Of a stretch of DNA of 64,000 bases, positions 1 through 7,823 are shown one piece after another. The notes under the pieces are model-generated. The model was not told where the DNA came from. It saw nothing but the letters and a program-made list of their open reading frames with translations, and did no database searches. Origin of the DNA: Gluconobacter cadivus (GTDB lineage Bacteria > Pseudomonadota > Alphaproteobacteria > Acetobacterales > Acetobacteraceae); the NCBI RefSeq assembly GCF_015244745.1, contig NZ_JABCQI010000007.1:1-64000 (forward strand), written 5' to 3'. The number at the start of each line of letters is the position of its first letter. Within the stretch, counting starts at the first letter, position 1. Made by a program: the position numbers and the translations under genes.

Positions 1-111
1 AAGACCCTCAGTGGCCTTACCCCTTACGAATACGTCTGCAAAATCTGGACTTCAGAGCTAGAAAGATTCATCATCAATCCAACCCATCAAATCCCGGGAC
101 TAAACACCTAG
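1..111 (+). mobile_element. IS481-type transposase, C-terminal end (cut by window edge)
   Basis: Frame 1 is open from the first base to a TAG stop. It encodes 36 residues that read like the end of IS481-family DDE integrases: an L-T-P-Y-E-Y-V-C-K-I-W block, then N-P-T-H-Q and a final P-G-L-N-T. The catalytic core lies outside the window, so whether the element is intact cannot be judged. No inverted repeat could be defined after the stop. It probably marks an IS copy that truncated the gene next to it. Confidence 0.75.
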
Positions 112-125
112 GTCGCAATCCGACG

Positions 126-338
126 GTGATGCGCACAATGCTCGTAACGGCGGCTCTTGGCCCTGTATCCTGTGTGGTGGACTACAAAGCCACTCCCAAA
201 CGTTTCACTCCAGGCTGGGAACTCGTCTTCTCCCGTTCGGATATGGCGCTCATCTACCTCTCGATGATGGTCGGCATGTTCGGCGGGAGTCTGGGAAAAT
301 CATCGTCTTACAGGAAGACCGAAGGCAAAGGAGCATGA
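126..338 (+). pseudogene. Possible C-terminal remnant of a membrane protein beside the IS
   Basis: A 70-residue reading frame beginning GTG-ATG directly after the IS481-type end, with no convincing ribosome binding site. It carries one hydrophobic stretch (about residues 40-55) and a basic tail, and its stop overlaps the start of the DUF3429 gene in an ATGA. That overlap suggests it was once the upstream operon member and lost its front half to the IS. The family is not recognised. It could also be a chance open frame. Confidence 0.3.
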
Positions 339-826
339 CACCTCGGATCTATCATAGCGAAGAAGCGCAGGCGGAACGTACACCTCTCGAAGGCGGTCTG
401 CTGGGATGGCTTGCCATTCTGATGCTGGCCGTCCTCCTGCTCTGTACTCGCCTCACTTCCGGGAAGATCCGGTCTTTCGTTTTCCATCTGGCACGGATCT
501 GGGTTGCAGGTCTGTTCTGTTTTTTTGCTGGCGTCCATCGTGGGGCGAGTTTTTACAACCCTGAAGGGCCGCGTCTGTCTGACCCGCTGATTTTCCTGAG
601 CATGCATTTCGGAGGGCTGGGGTTAGCGCTTCTGCCCTCGCGCACGGCATGGCGGATTGCGCCAGCCGGAATGCTTCTGACGCTCGGTGGAGACGTTTTT
701 CTGGCCCGTCAGGACCGGCTTCCCCGTTTCTTTCTACGCCTGCGGCCGTTCCAGCTTCTGGTCGCGACAGCACTGATTGCTCTTCTTGGCGCGGCAGCAC
801 GCAATAACGTCGAGGCCCGGGGGTGA
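335..826 (+). CDS. DUF3429-like inner-membrane protein
   Basis: This 163-residue protein has about four hydrophobic segments (roughly residues 24-40, 52-68, 84-100 and 140-157). The motif F-x-A-G-V-H-R-G near residue 65 and the L-P-x-x-x-x-R-L-R block before the last helix resemble DUF3429, a family without assigned function. It starts at an ATG overlapping the previous stop and ends in a GTGA overlap with the photolyase gene, so the two are translationally coupled. The A-A-A-G-G-A-G element sits only one base before the ATG, so the true start could differ. Its role is unknown; an operon with a light-dependent repair enzyme suggests a stress function, but that is inference. Confidence 0.6.
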   Translation: MTPRIYHSEEAQAERTPLEGGLLGWLAILMLAVLLLCTRLTSGKIRSFVFHLARIWVAGLFCFFAGVHRGASFYNPEGPRLSDPLIFLSMHFGGLGLALLPSRTAWRIAPAGMLLTLGGDVFLARQDRLPRFFLRLRPFQLLVATALIALLGAAARNNVEARG

Positions 827-2379
827 CATTGCTGATCCCTGTTCTCGGAGACCAGCTTTCGCCCTCTCTTGCCAGTCTGCAGAACGTGGACCGAAAGACG
901 TCCGTGGTGCTTCTCATGGAGGTCTGGGACGAAGCGACCTATGTCCGGCACCATAAGAAGAAGATAGCATTCATATTTTCTGCCATGCGTCACTTTGCCG
1001 ATGATCTGCGAGCGAAGGGCTGGACGGTCGATTATGTCACACTCGACGCGCCGGAAAATACGCACGGTTTCACAGGCGAGGTTGTGCGTGCAGCGAAAAG
1101 GCACCGCGCCACGCGTATCCGGACAGTCACAGGCTCCGAATATCGTGTCTGTCAGCTCCAGCAGGAATGGGGTAAAAAAGCTGGCACTCCCTGCGACATT
1201 CTTGAGGATGACCGGTTCATCTGCTCGCGGGACGAATTCGAGCATTGGGCCAAAGACCGCAGAACGCTGCGCATGGAGTATTTCTACCGCGAAATGCGCC
1301 TGAAAACGGGTCTGTTGATGAATGCTGACGGCACACCGGCGGGCGGTCAGTGGAATTTCGATCATGACAACCGCGAAAAACCTGTCGGCCGCCTGAATTA
1401 TCCTTCTCCAGAGCGTTTCAATCCCGATGACACGACCACAGATGTCTTGAAACTCGTGCAGCATCGCTTCGCTGACCATTTCGGAGAGCTGCAGCCTTTC
1501 GCGCTTCCTGTCACACGGCATCAGGCCCTGAAGGCACTTGAAGCATTTGTAAGCACCTCCCTTCCCGACTTCGGGCGCTACCAGGACGCCATGATGACGG
1601 GGCAGGACTATCTTTATCACAGCAGTCTCTCCCTTTGTCTCAATACGGGGTTGCTGACTCCGCTCGAGGTCTGCACAGCAGCAGCCGAGTCCTATGAGCA
1701 GGGCGACGCCCCTATCAATTCCGTCGAAGGTTTCATTCGCCAGATCATTGGTTGGCGCGAATATATGCGCGGAATGTACTGGCGCGACATGCCCGGATTT
1801 GCATCCCGGAATGAACTGGCCGCTCGCAGACCTCTGCCTGGGTTTTTCTGGACGGGCCAGACAGACATGAACTGTCTGGCCCAGAGTATCGACCAGACAA
1901 AACGGGAAGCATACGCCCATCACATCCAGCGCCTGATGGTTCTGGGCAACTTTGCCCTTCTGGCTGGTCTAAATCCGCAAGAAGTCTCTGACTGGTTTCT
2001 GGTTGTATATTTCGATGCCTTCGAATGGGTTGAACTTCCCAACGTCATTGGCATGAGCCAGTTTGCGGATGGCGGGAAGATCGCCTCCAAACCGTATGTA
2101 GGTTCAGGCGCCTATATCAACCGCATGTCGGATTACTGCGGGAAATGCCGGTTTGATGTCGGGCGCAAAACAGGCTCCGAGGCGTGCCCCTTCAACGCTC
2201 TTTACTGGGACTTTCTGGCACGGCACGAAACACGGTTTTCTCACAACATGCGCATGAAAAACATGTACGCAATATGGCACCGTTTCAGCAGGGAAAGACA
2301 GCAGGATTATCGCTCGAGTGCATCTGTTTTTCTCGAGACCCTTACCCCGGCGGCACCGGGCTGGGCGCGTAAAGCGTGA
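823..2379 (+). CDS. phrB: Fe-S bacterial (6-4) photolyase / cryptochrome (PhrB/CryB type)
   Basis: 518 residues, the usual length for bacterial photolyase-related proteins. These bind FAD, an antenna lumazine and a [4Fe-4S] cluster, and the characterised Agrobacterium PhrB repairs (6-4) photoproducts. Four cysteines are in the expected places: C351, C439, C442 (C-G-K-C) and C455, each shifted by one from the PhrB ligands. The N-terminal antenna domain begins L-L-I-P-V-L-G-D-Q-L, and W-R-E-Y-M-R-G near residue 311 matches the FAD-binding half. The start is a GTG overlapping the preceding TGA, and the gene ends in another GTGA overlap. All cluster ligands are present, so it should be functional. 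Confidence 0.93.
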   Translation: MTLLIPVLGDQLSPSLASLQNVDRKTSVVLLMEVWDEATYVRHHKKKIAFIFSAMRHFADDLRAKGWTVDYVTLDAPENTHGFTGEVVRAAKRHRATRIRTVTGSEYRVCQLQQEWGKKAGTPCDILEDDRFICSRDEFEHWAKDRRTLRMEYFYREMRLKTGLLMNADGTPAGGQWNFDHDNREKPVGRLNYPSPERFNPDDTTTDVLKLVQHRFADHFGELQPFALPVTRHQALKALEAFVSTSLPDFGRYQDAMMTGQDYLYHSSLSLCLNTGLLTPLEVCTAAAESYEQGDAPINSVEGFIRQIIGWREYMRGMYWRDMPGFASRNELAARRPLPGFFWTGQTDMNCLAQSIDQTKREAYAHHIQRLMVLGNFALLAGLNPQEVSDWFLVVYFDAFEWVELPNVIGMSQFADGGKIASKPYVGSGAYINRMSDYCGKCRFDVGRKTGSEACPFNALYWDFLARHETRFSHNMRMKNMYAIWHRFSRERQQDYRSSASVFLETLTPAAPGWARKA

Positions 2380-2912
2380 GTCACTCTCTGTCCGAAAAAC
2401 AGGACGCGCCCCTGATCCTGACCCTTGAGCTGGAAAAGTCCGTGCAGGACTGGGCGCAGTCCATGCGAGACCGCCATTTTCCCCAAGACCGCAATATCGT
2501 CCCTGCGCATATCACGCTTTTCCACGCCCTGCCTGCAGACTATGCAGACACCCTCCTGACGCATTTGACCGGATACCAACAGGCGCCCTGCGTCACAATC
2601 GAGGCGCCATTTCTGCTGGGACGGGGTGTGGCTTATCGTATCCTGTCCCCTGAGATCAAAGTCGTCCGGGAAGAAATTGCCGCTCTTGTTCCACCAGAAC
2701 GCCGTACGGCACAGGATCGCGCGCGATGGCACCCCCATCTGACCATCCAGAACAAGGTTTCTCCCCAGAAAGCCCGAGAGCTTCTGGAAAATCTCTTACC
2801 GGCATACAGGCCTGTCAGAACCTATGGAGCGGCCCTTCGCCTGTGGCGATATCTTGGCGGACCCTGGGAACTTCTCGTCCGAACACCTTTTACGCCGCGT
2901 AGCCATTCTTAA
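2376..2912 (+). CDS. 2H phosphoesterase / 2'-5' RNA ligase-like protein
   Basis: 178 residues with the two H-x-T/S motifs of the 2H superfamily: H45-I-T47 and H121-L-T123, about 75 residues apart as in LigT/ThpR proteins. Members act on 2',3'-cyclic or 2'-5' phosphodiester ends of RNA. The GTG start overlaps the photolyase stop (GTGA), so this gene is the third member of the operon. Its substrate is unknown, and its link to DNA photorepair rests only on gene order. Confidence 0.8.
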   Translation: MSHSLSEKQDAPLILTLELEKSVQDWAQSMRDRHFPQDRNIVPAHITLFHALPADYADTLLTHLTGYQQAPCVTIEAPFLLGRGVAYRILSPEIKVVREEIAALVPPERRTAQDRARWHPHLTIQNKVSPQKARELLENLLPAYRPVRTYGAALRLWRYLGGPWELLVRTPFTPRSHS

Positions 2913-3015
2913 ATTTTTCCTTATGCCGGGAATTGCTGAATCCGGTCTAAAACACTTTTGACTGTGCTTGCATGACCTGAGGAATGATGCACTTTTTTCC
3001 TGCCCGATCATCTGC

Positions 3016-4569
3016 ATGACGCCACAGCAAAGGTCATTGTTCGGGCTTGCCGGCATCATCGCCCTCTCTTTCGCTACAGAACTGAACGAACAGGTTTCGG
3101 CTCAGGCGCTTCCCGATATCGCGGGTGCTCTGGGGTTGAGTCTGGACTCCCAGCGCTGGTTCTCGAGCTTGTACATTACCGCCGAAATCATCGGGATGTC
3201 GGTCTCACCCTGGCTTGCCGTAACACTGACTTTGCGACGGTTTTCGTTTTTTGTAGCGCTTCTCGCTGTCCTGTCGTCCAGCCTTATTCCGTTCACCTCC
3301 ACCCTGTCCCTACTCTACATCCTGCGTGTTTTTCAGGGGCTGGCAGGAGGATTCACTGTTCCTCTTCTCATGACCATCGCCTTGCGGGTTCTCGCGCCGC
3401 CCATACGGCTTTACGGTCTGGCCGCATATGCCCTGACCGCAACTTTCTTTCCCAATCTCAGCATGGCATTCGCCGGATTATGGACGGATCTCGTGGATTG
3501 GCGTTTCGTCTTCTGGCAGTCGATTCCGCTCTGCACCCTGTCTTTCCTGCTGCTGTGGTACGGCATGCCGGTCGATCCGACAAAACATGAGCGGTTTTGG
3601 AAGTTCGACTGGAAAGGTTTCCTTCTGATCGTCTTTGGAATGGGCTCTTTCTCGATCATGCTCCAGATGGGCGACTGGATGGACTGGTTCAACAGTCCTT
3701 TTATCTGCGTGCTAGGGCTGACAAGCCTCGTCTGTATTCCGCTTTTCGTTCTGAACGAGTGGTTTCACCCACTTCCACTGTTCAGGTTCCAGCTGCTTGG
3801 TCGCCGCAACTTCGCCTATGGCGCCACCACCCTACTGACCTTTGTAGTTATTTCTCTTTCCTCATCCACGTTGCCAGCATCCTTTTTGCAATCCGCCGCT
3901 GGTTATCGTCCGGAACAGATCTATCCTGTCACACTGGAAATCGCGGCCATACAACTCGTCATGCTCCCTCTGATGGCGGTCGTTCTGAACAAAACCTGGG
4001 TAGATTCCCGCATTGTCAGCTTTATCGGCATGGCCTGCATTCTGACGGCCTGCATCGGCGACTTCTTCCTCACCTCGAACTGGAACCGTGACCAGTTCTA
4101 TCTTTGGCAGGCGTTACAGGGCATTGGCAACGCGATGATTGTCATGCCTCTGCTGATGATGTCCACCAACACACTCGATCCTTCGGAGGGACCATTTGCC
4201 TCTGCCATGGTCAACACACCGCGGGCGGTTGCAGAAGCCGTAGGCATCTGGTTGCTTCAACTCATGCACCGCGAACGCGGCTCGCTTCACTCTGATCGTA
4301 TTGCCGACCACCTCGGGCAGGTTCGTTACAGCCTCGTGCAGGGCACAAACCCTGTTCTGCAACGGCCTGCTCCTCTCACGCCCTCCGGCCAGGCTGCCTC
4401 TCCCGGCAGTATGGGCGCCTTGCATGCCCAGATGGCCCGACAGACCGCAACGCTGACGTTCAGCGATGACTGGGTCGTGCTCGCCGGTCTCGTGGTTTTC
4501 CTGATGATCTGGGTCTGCGTCCTTCCCGTTCGAACCTATCCCCCCCGTATCGTGTTTCAGTCGAAATAA
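3016..4569 (+). CDS. DHA2 family MFS drug exporter (EmrB-like)
   Basis: About 517 residues with some 14 hydrophobic segments, typical of the DHA2 (14-TM) drug:proton antiporters that pair with EmrA-type adaptors. Helix 4 carries the R-x-F-Q-G-L-A-G-G version of motif C/B regions, and a hydrophilic loop precedes the last helix. An in-frame TTG lies 48 bases upstream, but the ATG is preferred because helix 1 begins shortly after it; neither has a strong ribosome binding site. It is followed after 51 bases by an HlyD-type adaptor and then an outer-membrane channel, so all three parts of a pump are present. The exported compound is unknown. Confidence 0.85.
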   Translation: MTPQQRSLFGLAGIIALSFATELNEQVSAQALPDIAGALGLSLDSQRWFSSLYITAEIIGMSVSPWLAVTLTLRRFSFFVALLAVLSSSLIPFTSTLSLLYILRVFQGLAGGFTVPLLMTIALRVLAPPIRLYGLAAYALTATFFPNLSMAFAGLWTDLVDWRFVFWQSIPLCTLSFLLLWYGMPVDPTKHERFWKFDWKGFLLIVFGMGSFSIMLQMGDWMDWFNSPFICVLGLTSLVCIPLFVLNEWFHPLPLFRFQLLGRRNFAYGATTLLTFVVISLSSSTLPASFLQSAAGYRPEQIYPVTLEIAAIQLVMLPLMAVVLNKTWVDSRIVSFIGMACILTACIGDFFLTSNWNRDQFYLWQALQGIGNAMIVMPLLMMSTNTLDPSEGPFASAMVNTPRAVAEAVGIWLLQLMHRERGSLHSDRIADHLGQVRYSLVQGTNPVLQRPAPLTPSGQAASPGSMGALHAQMARQTATLTFSDDWVVLAGLVVFLMIWVCVLPVRTYPPRIVFQSK

Positions 4570-4620
4570 CTCCCGAAGCCATCCTGCCATACGGCAGGAC
4601 ATGAAAGGAATTGCCGCAGG

Positions 4621-5799
4621 ATGGCAGACCAGCACGACAAGTCTTCCCAAGATCCTCGGGAAGAGGAACAGAAAAAAAAGCAGGACCGCAAACACCAAAT
4701 CATTACCCGCTGGCTGTTCATTGGTGGGGGCCTTGTCATCCTCATCTTCATCGCTGTCGTTCTGGGCATTATTTTTGTACCCAACCGCCATGTCTGGACC
4801 GACGATGCCTATGTGACAGCCCATTATACCGTCGTCGCCCCCCGGATCGCCGGACAGGTAATCGCTGTCGATGTCACAGACAACCAGCCCGTGAAAGCCG
4901 GACAGGTTCTTGTCGAACTGGACCCCCACGATTACCAGACCACGCTGGACCAGAGCCGTGCGACGCTTGCCCGGGACGAAGCACTCGTGCAGGACGCCGC
5001 AGCCAGCGTGTCACGCCAGCCCTCCATTATTGATGAGAATGTCGGGGAAGCCGCCCGCATCCGCGCCCAGCTCGTTTTTGCCCGTCAGAATGACCAGCGA
5101 TATACCAACCTGGCCCGTACGGGTGCCGGTTCGACGCAGGAACATCAGCAGTCCGCAGCGAGCCTGCGCGAAATGGAAGCAACACTCCAGTCCCTTGAAG
5201 CACGCATTGCCGCCGCACGCGCCCAGATCCCTGTCCTTCAGGCCCGACACAAATCTGCACTGGCGACCGTGGATATAGACCGTGCCCATGTCCGTCAGGC
5301 CGAGCTGAACCTGTCCTATACCAAAGTCCGCGCGCTGGAAGACGGTATGATCGGCGAACGCAGCGTCCAGACCGGAAATTATGTTGCTCCAGGTGCCGCT
5401 CTTATGGCGCTCGTCCCGCTCGACCAGATCTGGGTCCGCGCCAACTACCGTGAGCTCGCGCTCCGTCACATGCGTCCGGGTCAACCTGTTAAAATCCATG
5501 TCGATGCCTATGACGTGACGCTGGACGGGATCGTGGACAGCATTCCCCCTGCCTCAGGCGCTGTCTTCGCCCCCATTGCGCCGGAAAACGCGACCGGAAA
5601 CTTCACCAAGATCGTCCAGCGCCTGCCGGTCAAGATTATCCTTGCGCCGAACCAGCCGCTGGCCCATCTGCTGCGTCTTGGCTTTTCCGTAGAGACCACG
5701 GTGGATACCAACCTCGACAATGTCACCGCCGAACAGCTTCAAAGCCCGAAAAGCGTTACGACTTCCCTATCCTCTCCAACATTTGCTGCGGCGCCATGA
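4621..5799 (+). CDS. HlyD/EmrA-type membrane fusion protein
   Basis: 392 residues: a charged cytoplasmic tail (1-29, rich in K, E and Q), one membrane anchor (about 31-53), then the periplasmic adaptor. The biotinyl-lipoyl half begins V-A-P-R-I-A-G-Q-V near residue 75, followed by a long alpha hairpin and the beta-barrel with Y-T-K-V-R-A near 235. This is the adaptor linking an inner-membrane MFS pump to an outer-membrane channel. An AAGGA lies 12 bases before the ATG. Its stop overlaps the start of the channel gene by 4 bp. Confidence 0.9.
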   Translation: MADQHDKSSQDPREEEQKKKQDRKHQIITRWLFIGGGLVILIFIAVVLGIIFVPNRHVWTDDAYVTAHYTVVAPRIAGQVIAVDVTDNQPVKAGQVLVELDPHDYQTTLDQSRATLARDEALVQDAAASVSRQPSIIDENVGEAARIRAQLVFARQNDQRYTNLARTGAGSTQEHQQSAASLREMEATLQSLEARIAAARAQIPVLQARHKSALATVDIDRAHVRQAELNLSYTKVRALEDGMIGERSVQTGNYVAPGAALMALVPLDQIWVRANYRELALRHMRPGQPVKIHVDAYDVTLDGIVDSIPPASGAVFAPIAPENATGNFTKIVQRLPVKIILAPNQPLAHLLRLGFSVETTVDTNLDNVTAEQLQSPKSVTTSLSSPTFAAAP

Positions 5800-7226
5800 A
5801 GCGCCGTTCCATTTCCGCATTGCTGACCGGAAGCTTCGTACTTTCGGCCTGCACCATGGGGCCGGACTTTCATCGCCCGACCATGAATACTCCCGCCAGT
5901 TGGGGGCCTGAACCCCAGAGTGCCAGTCAGACCTATGCGGGTGCTGTCGACACGCACTGGTGGCAAAATTTCCATGATCCCGAACTGACCAGCCTCACCA
6001 ATCGGCTCGGAAAAAAGAACCTCAGTCTGCAGATCGCCGCAGAGCGCATCCGCGAAGCCCGATCGCAGATGAAAGCTGCCGCATCCGCGGGTCTGCCACA
6101 GGCCAACTGGTCCGGCTCCTACGCCTATCGCCAGCTTAGTTCTGAAGGTATTTTTTCGCTCGCGGAACCACGCCCCGGTTCGAGCATGAATTTCAATCTT
6201 TACGAAAACGTTCTGAGCACCAGTTGGGATCTGGATCTGTTCGGTACCATTCGCCGTAGTGTCGAAGCGCAACGTGCAAATGAAACAGCTATGCTCGCGG
6301 CCCGCCGTGCCACAGCGCTCGCTGCGGTGAGCGACCTGGCGACAAGCTACATGCAACTGCGCGGCGTGCAACAGCAGCAAGCCATTCTCCAATCAAATAT
6401 CGCACTGGCCCGACGCAGCCTGAATCTGGTGAAAGATCGTTTCGCCAATGGCGTTGCCACGACTCTGGACGTCTCACAGGCCTCTGCACAGCTTGCCAGC
6501 ATGAACGCTGATTTACCGGGACTTGAAAACTCCGAAGCAGCTCTCATCAATGCTATTGGCCTGCTTCTGGCAGAGCCCCCCCGCGCCCTTGAGGCCGAAC
6601 TGAGGCCATCCTCTGTCCAGCCGCCCCTCCCGGCCCGCATTCCCGTGGGTTTTCCATCAGATCTGACACGTCGCCGTCCGGACATCCTTGAGGCGGAAGC
6701 GCGTCTCCATGCTGCGACCGCAGAAGTCGGTGTGGCGACGGCGGCCTTTTATCCGGACATCACGCTCGCCGGGAATATGGGAACGGAGTCCTTTTCCGCT
6801 GCCGATTTCTTTTCACTGCCAGCAAAGCAGTTCAGCGTTGGTCCTACCCTCAATATTCCTGTTTTCGAAGGTGGACGGCTGATCTCAACGCTCCAGTTCC
6901 GCAAGTCCGCGCAACGTGAAGCCATCCTGAGCTGGCACAACACGGTTTTGAATGCCTGGCGCGAAGTCGACGATGCCATGACGGCCTATGCCAAGGCGCA
7001 GTCGACTTATAATCTGACGCAACAAGCACTTCTTCAGAACAAGGCTGCCTTCCACGCCGCACAAGAGCGTTACCAGCAAGGCGCAACGGATTATCTAAAC
7101 GTCGTGGCAACACAGGCAGCTCTGCTTTCCAGCCAGTCTGCCCTTTCCATTAGCCGAACGCGAACTGAGACCGCACTTGTTGCCCTTTACCGCGCACTGG
7201 GTGGAGGTTGGCAGTATGCCGAATAA
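5796..7226 (+). CDS. Outer-membrane efflux lipoprotein (NodT/OprM family)
   Basis: 476 residues. The signal peptide ends in a lipobox with Cys19 (L-S-A-C), followed by the family hallmark M-G-P-D-F. Two OEP repeats are visible; each ends in a helix rich in A and Q, and R-R-P-D-I-L-E-A-E-A near residue 293 is diagnostic of the second. It should form the trimeric channel through which the EmrAB-like pair discharges its substrate. The ATGA overlap with the adaptor gene gives tight co-translation. A decayed IS begins directly after its stop, so any native terminator has been lost. Confidence 0.9.
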   Translation: MKRRSISALLTGSFVLSACTMGPDFHRPTMNTPASWGPEPQSASQTYAGAVDTHWWQNFHDPELTSLTNRLGKKNLSLQIAAERIREARSQMKAAASAGLPQANWSGSYAYRQLSSEGIFSLAEPRPGSSMNFNLYENVLSTSWDLDLFGTIRRSVEAQRANETAMLAARRATALAAVSDLATSYMQLRGVQQQQAILQSNIALARRSLNLVKDRFANGVATTLDVSQASAQLASMNADLPGLENSEAALINAIGLLLAEPPRALEAELRPSSVQPPLPARIPVGFPSDLTRRRPDILEAEARLHAATAEVGVATAAFYPDITLAGNMGTESFSAADFFSLPAKQFSVGPTLNIPVFEGGRLISTLQFRKSAQREAILSWHNTVLNAWREVDDAMTAYAKAQSTYNLTQQALLQNKAAFHAAQERYQQGATDYLNVVATQAALLSSQSALSISRTRTETALVALYRALGGGWQYAE

Positions 7227-7227
7227 A

Positions 7228-7562
7228 CCTAGATCACGTTGACATAAGGACTGAGGCGGTGCCTTGCGGCGGCGATATTGAGGAAACTCTTAAAGGACAG
7301 GGCGGTTTTGTCGTATCAGATCGCGACGTGGCGCGTCTGCTTGAGATGGTTGATCATCCGCTTGATGCGGTTGCGGTCTCTGGAACGCCGCCATTCTGTT
7401 TTCTGTAACGCACTGTGACCTTTGCCTGATGGAATGACCCTCAGGATCCGGTGAGTCAGCAGATCCTGACGGAAACCGAATTTCATTTGCCGTAGCGCGC
7501 TCTGGCAGCAGAAGTGAACCGATCATCGCCCATTCCTGAGCCGTCAGATTGCTTCGTCGCAT
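7228..7562 (-). pseudogene. Internally deleted IS5-family transposase remnant
   Basis: Reading the minus strand, a normal IS5-type N-terminus (M-R-R-S-N-L-T-A-Q-E-W) starts at 7562. By about 7430 the sequence has jumped to the C-terminus in another frame: R-D-R-N-R-I-K-R-M-I-N-H-L-K-Q-T-R-H-V-A, then Y-D-K-T-A-L-S-F-K-S-F-L-N-I-A-A-A, ending at 7228. An in-frame TGA replaces the usual Arg before Y-D-K-T. An intact IS5-type gene would be more than twice this length. The element cannot make transposase. Confidence 0.8.
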
Positions 7563-7823
7563 GCTCGCTTCAGCGTACCGTCTGCGTTGAATCTGGCACC
7601 AAGTCAGAACTCAGGCTGGTCGTATAGACCTTTTGTTAACGTAATCTAATAGTCTGTTAGCAAACTGTGATCAGCTTTGGGTATGTGACCCAGAACAAGA
7701 TAGTTCTGCCTCTTAAAAATAAAATCCCACAGAAAGAAAAGTAATGACAGCTTCAGATAGTACGTATCGTTAGGATATTTTTTGGGATTGGATAAGATTT
7801 ATCCAAATTTTGTTACGTTATTA
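7563..7823. other. AT-rich intergenic stretch, no gene seen
   Basis: After the IS remnant the sequence becomes AT-rich with runs such as TTATTATTATAAAT near 7820. The phospholipase gene ends here on the minus strand. I see no hairpin with a T-run on either strand and no short coding frame with a ribosome binding site. Confidence 0.5.

Noticed and set aside
709..1923. 404-residue minus-strand frame opposite the photolyase
   Set aside because: Antisense to a gene with all four cluster cysteines in place; no ribosome binding site or recognisable domain.
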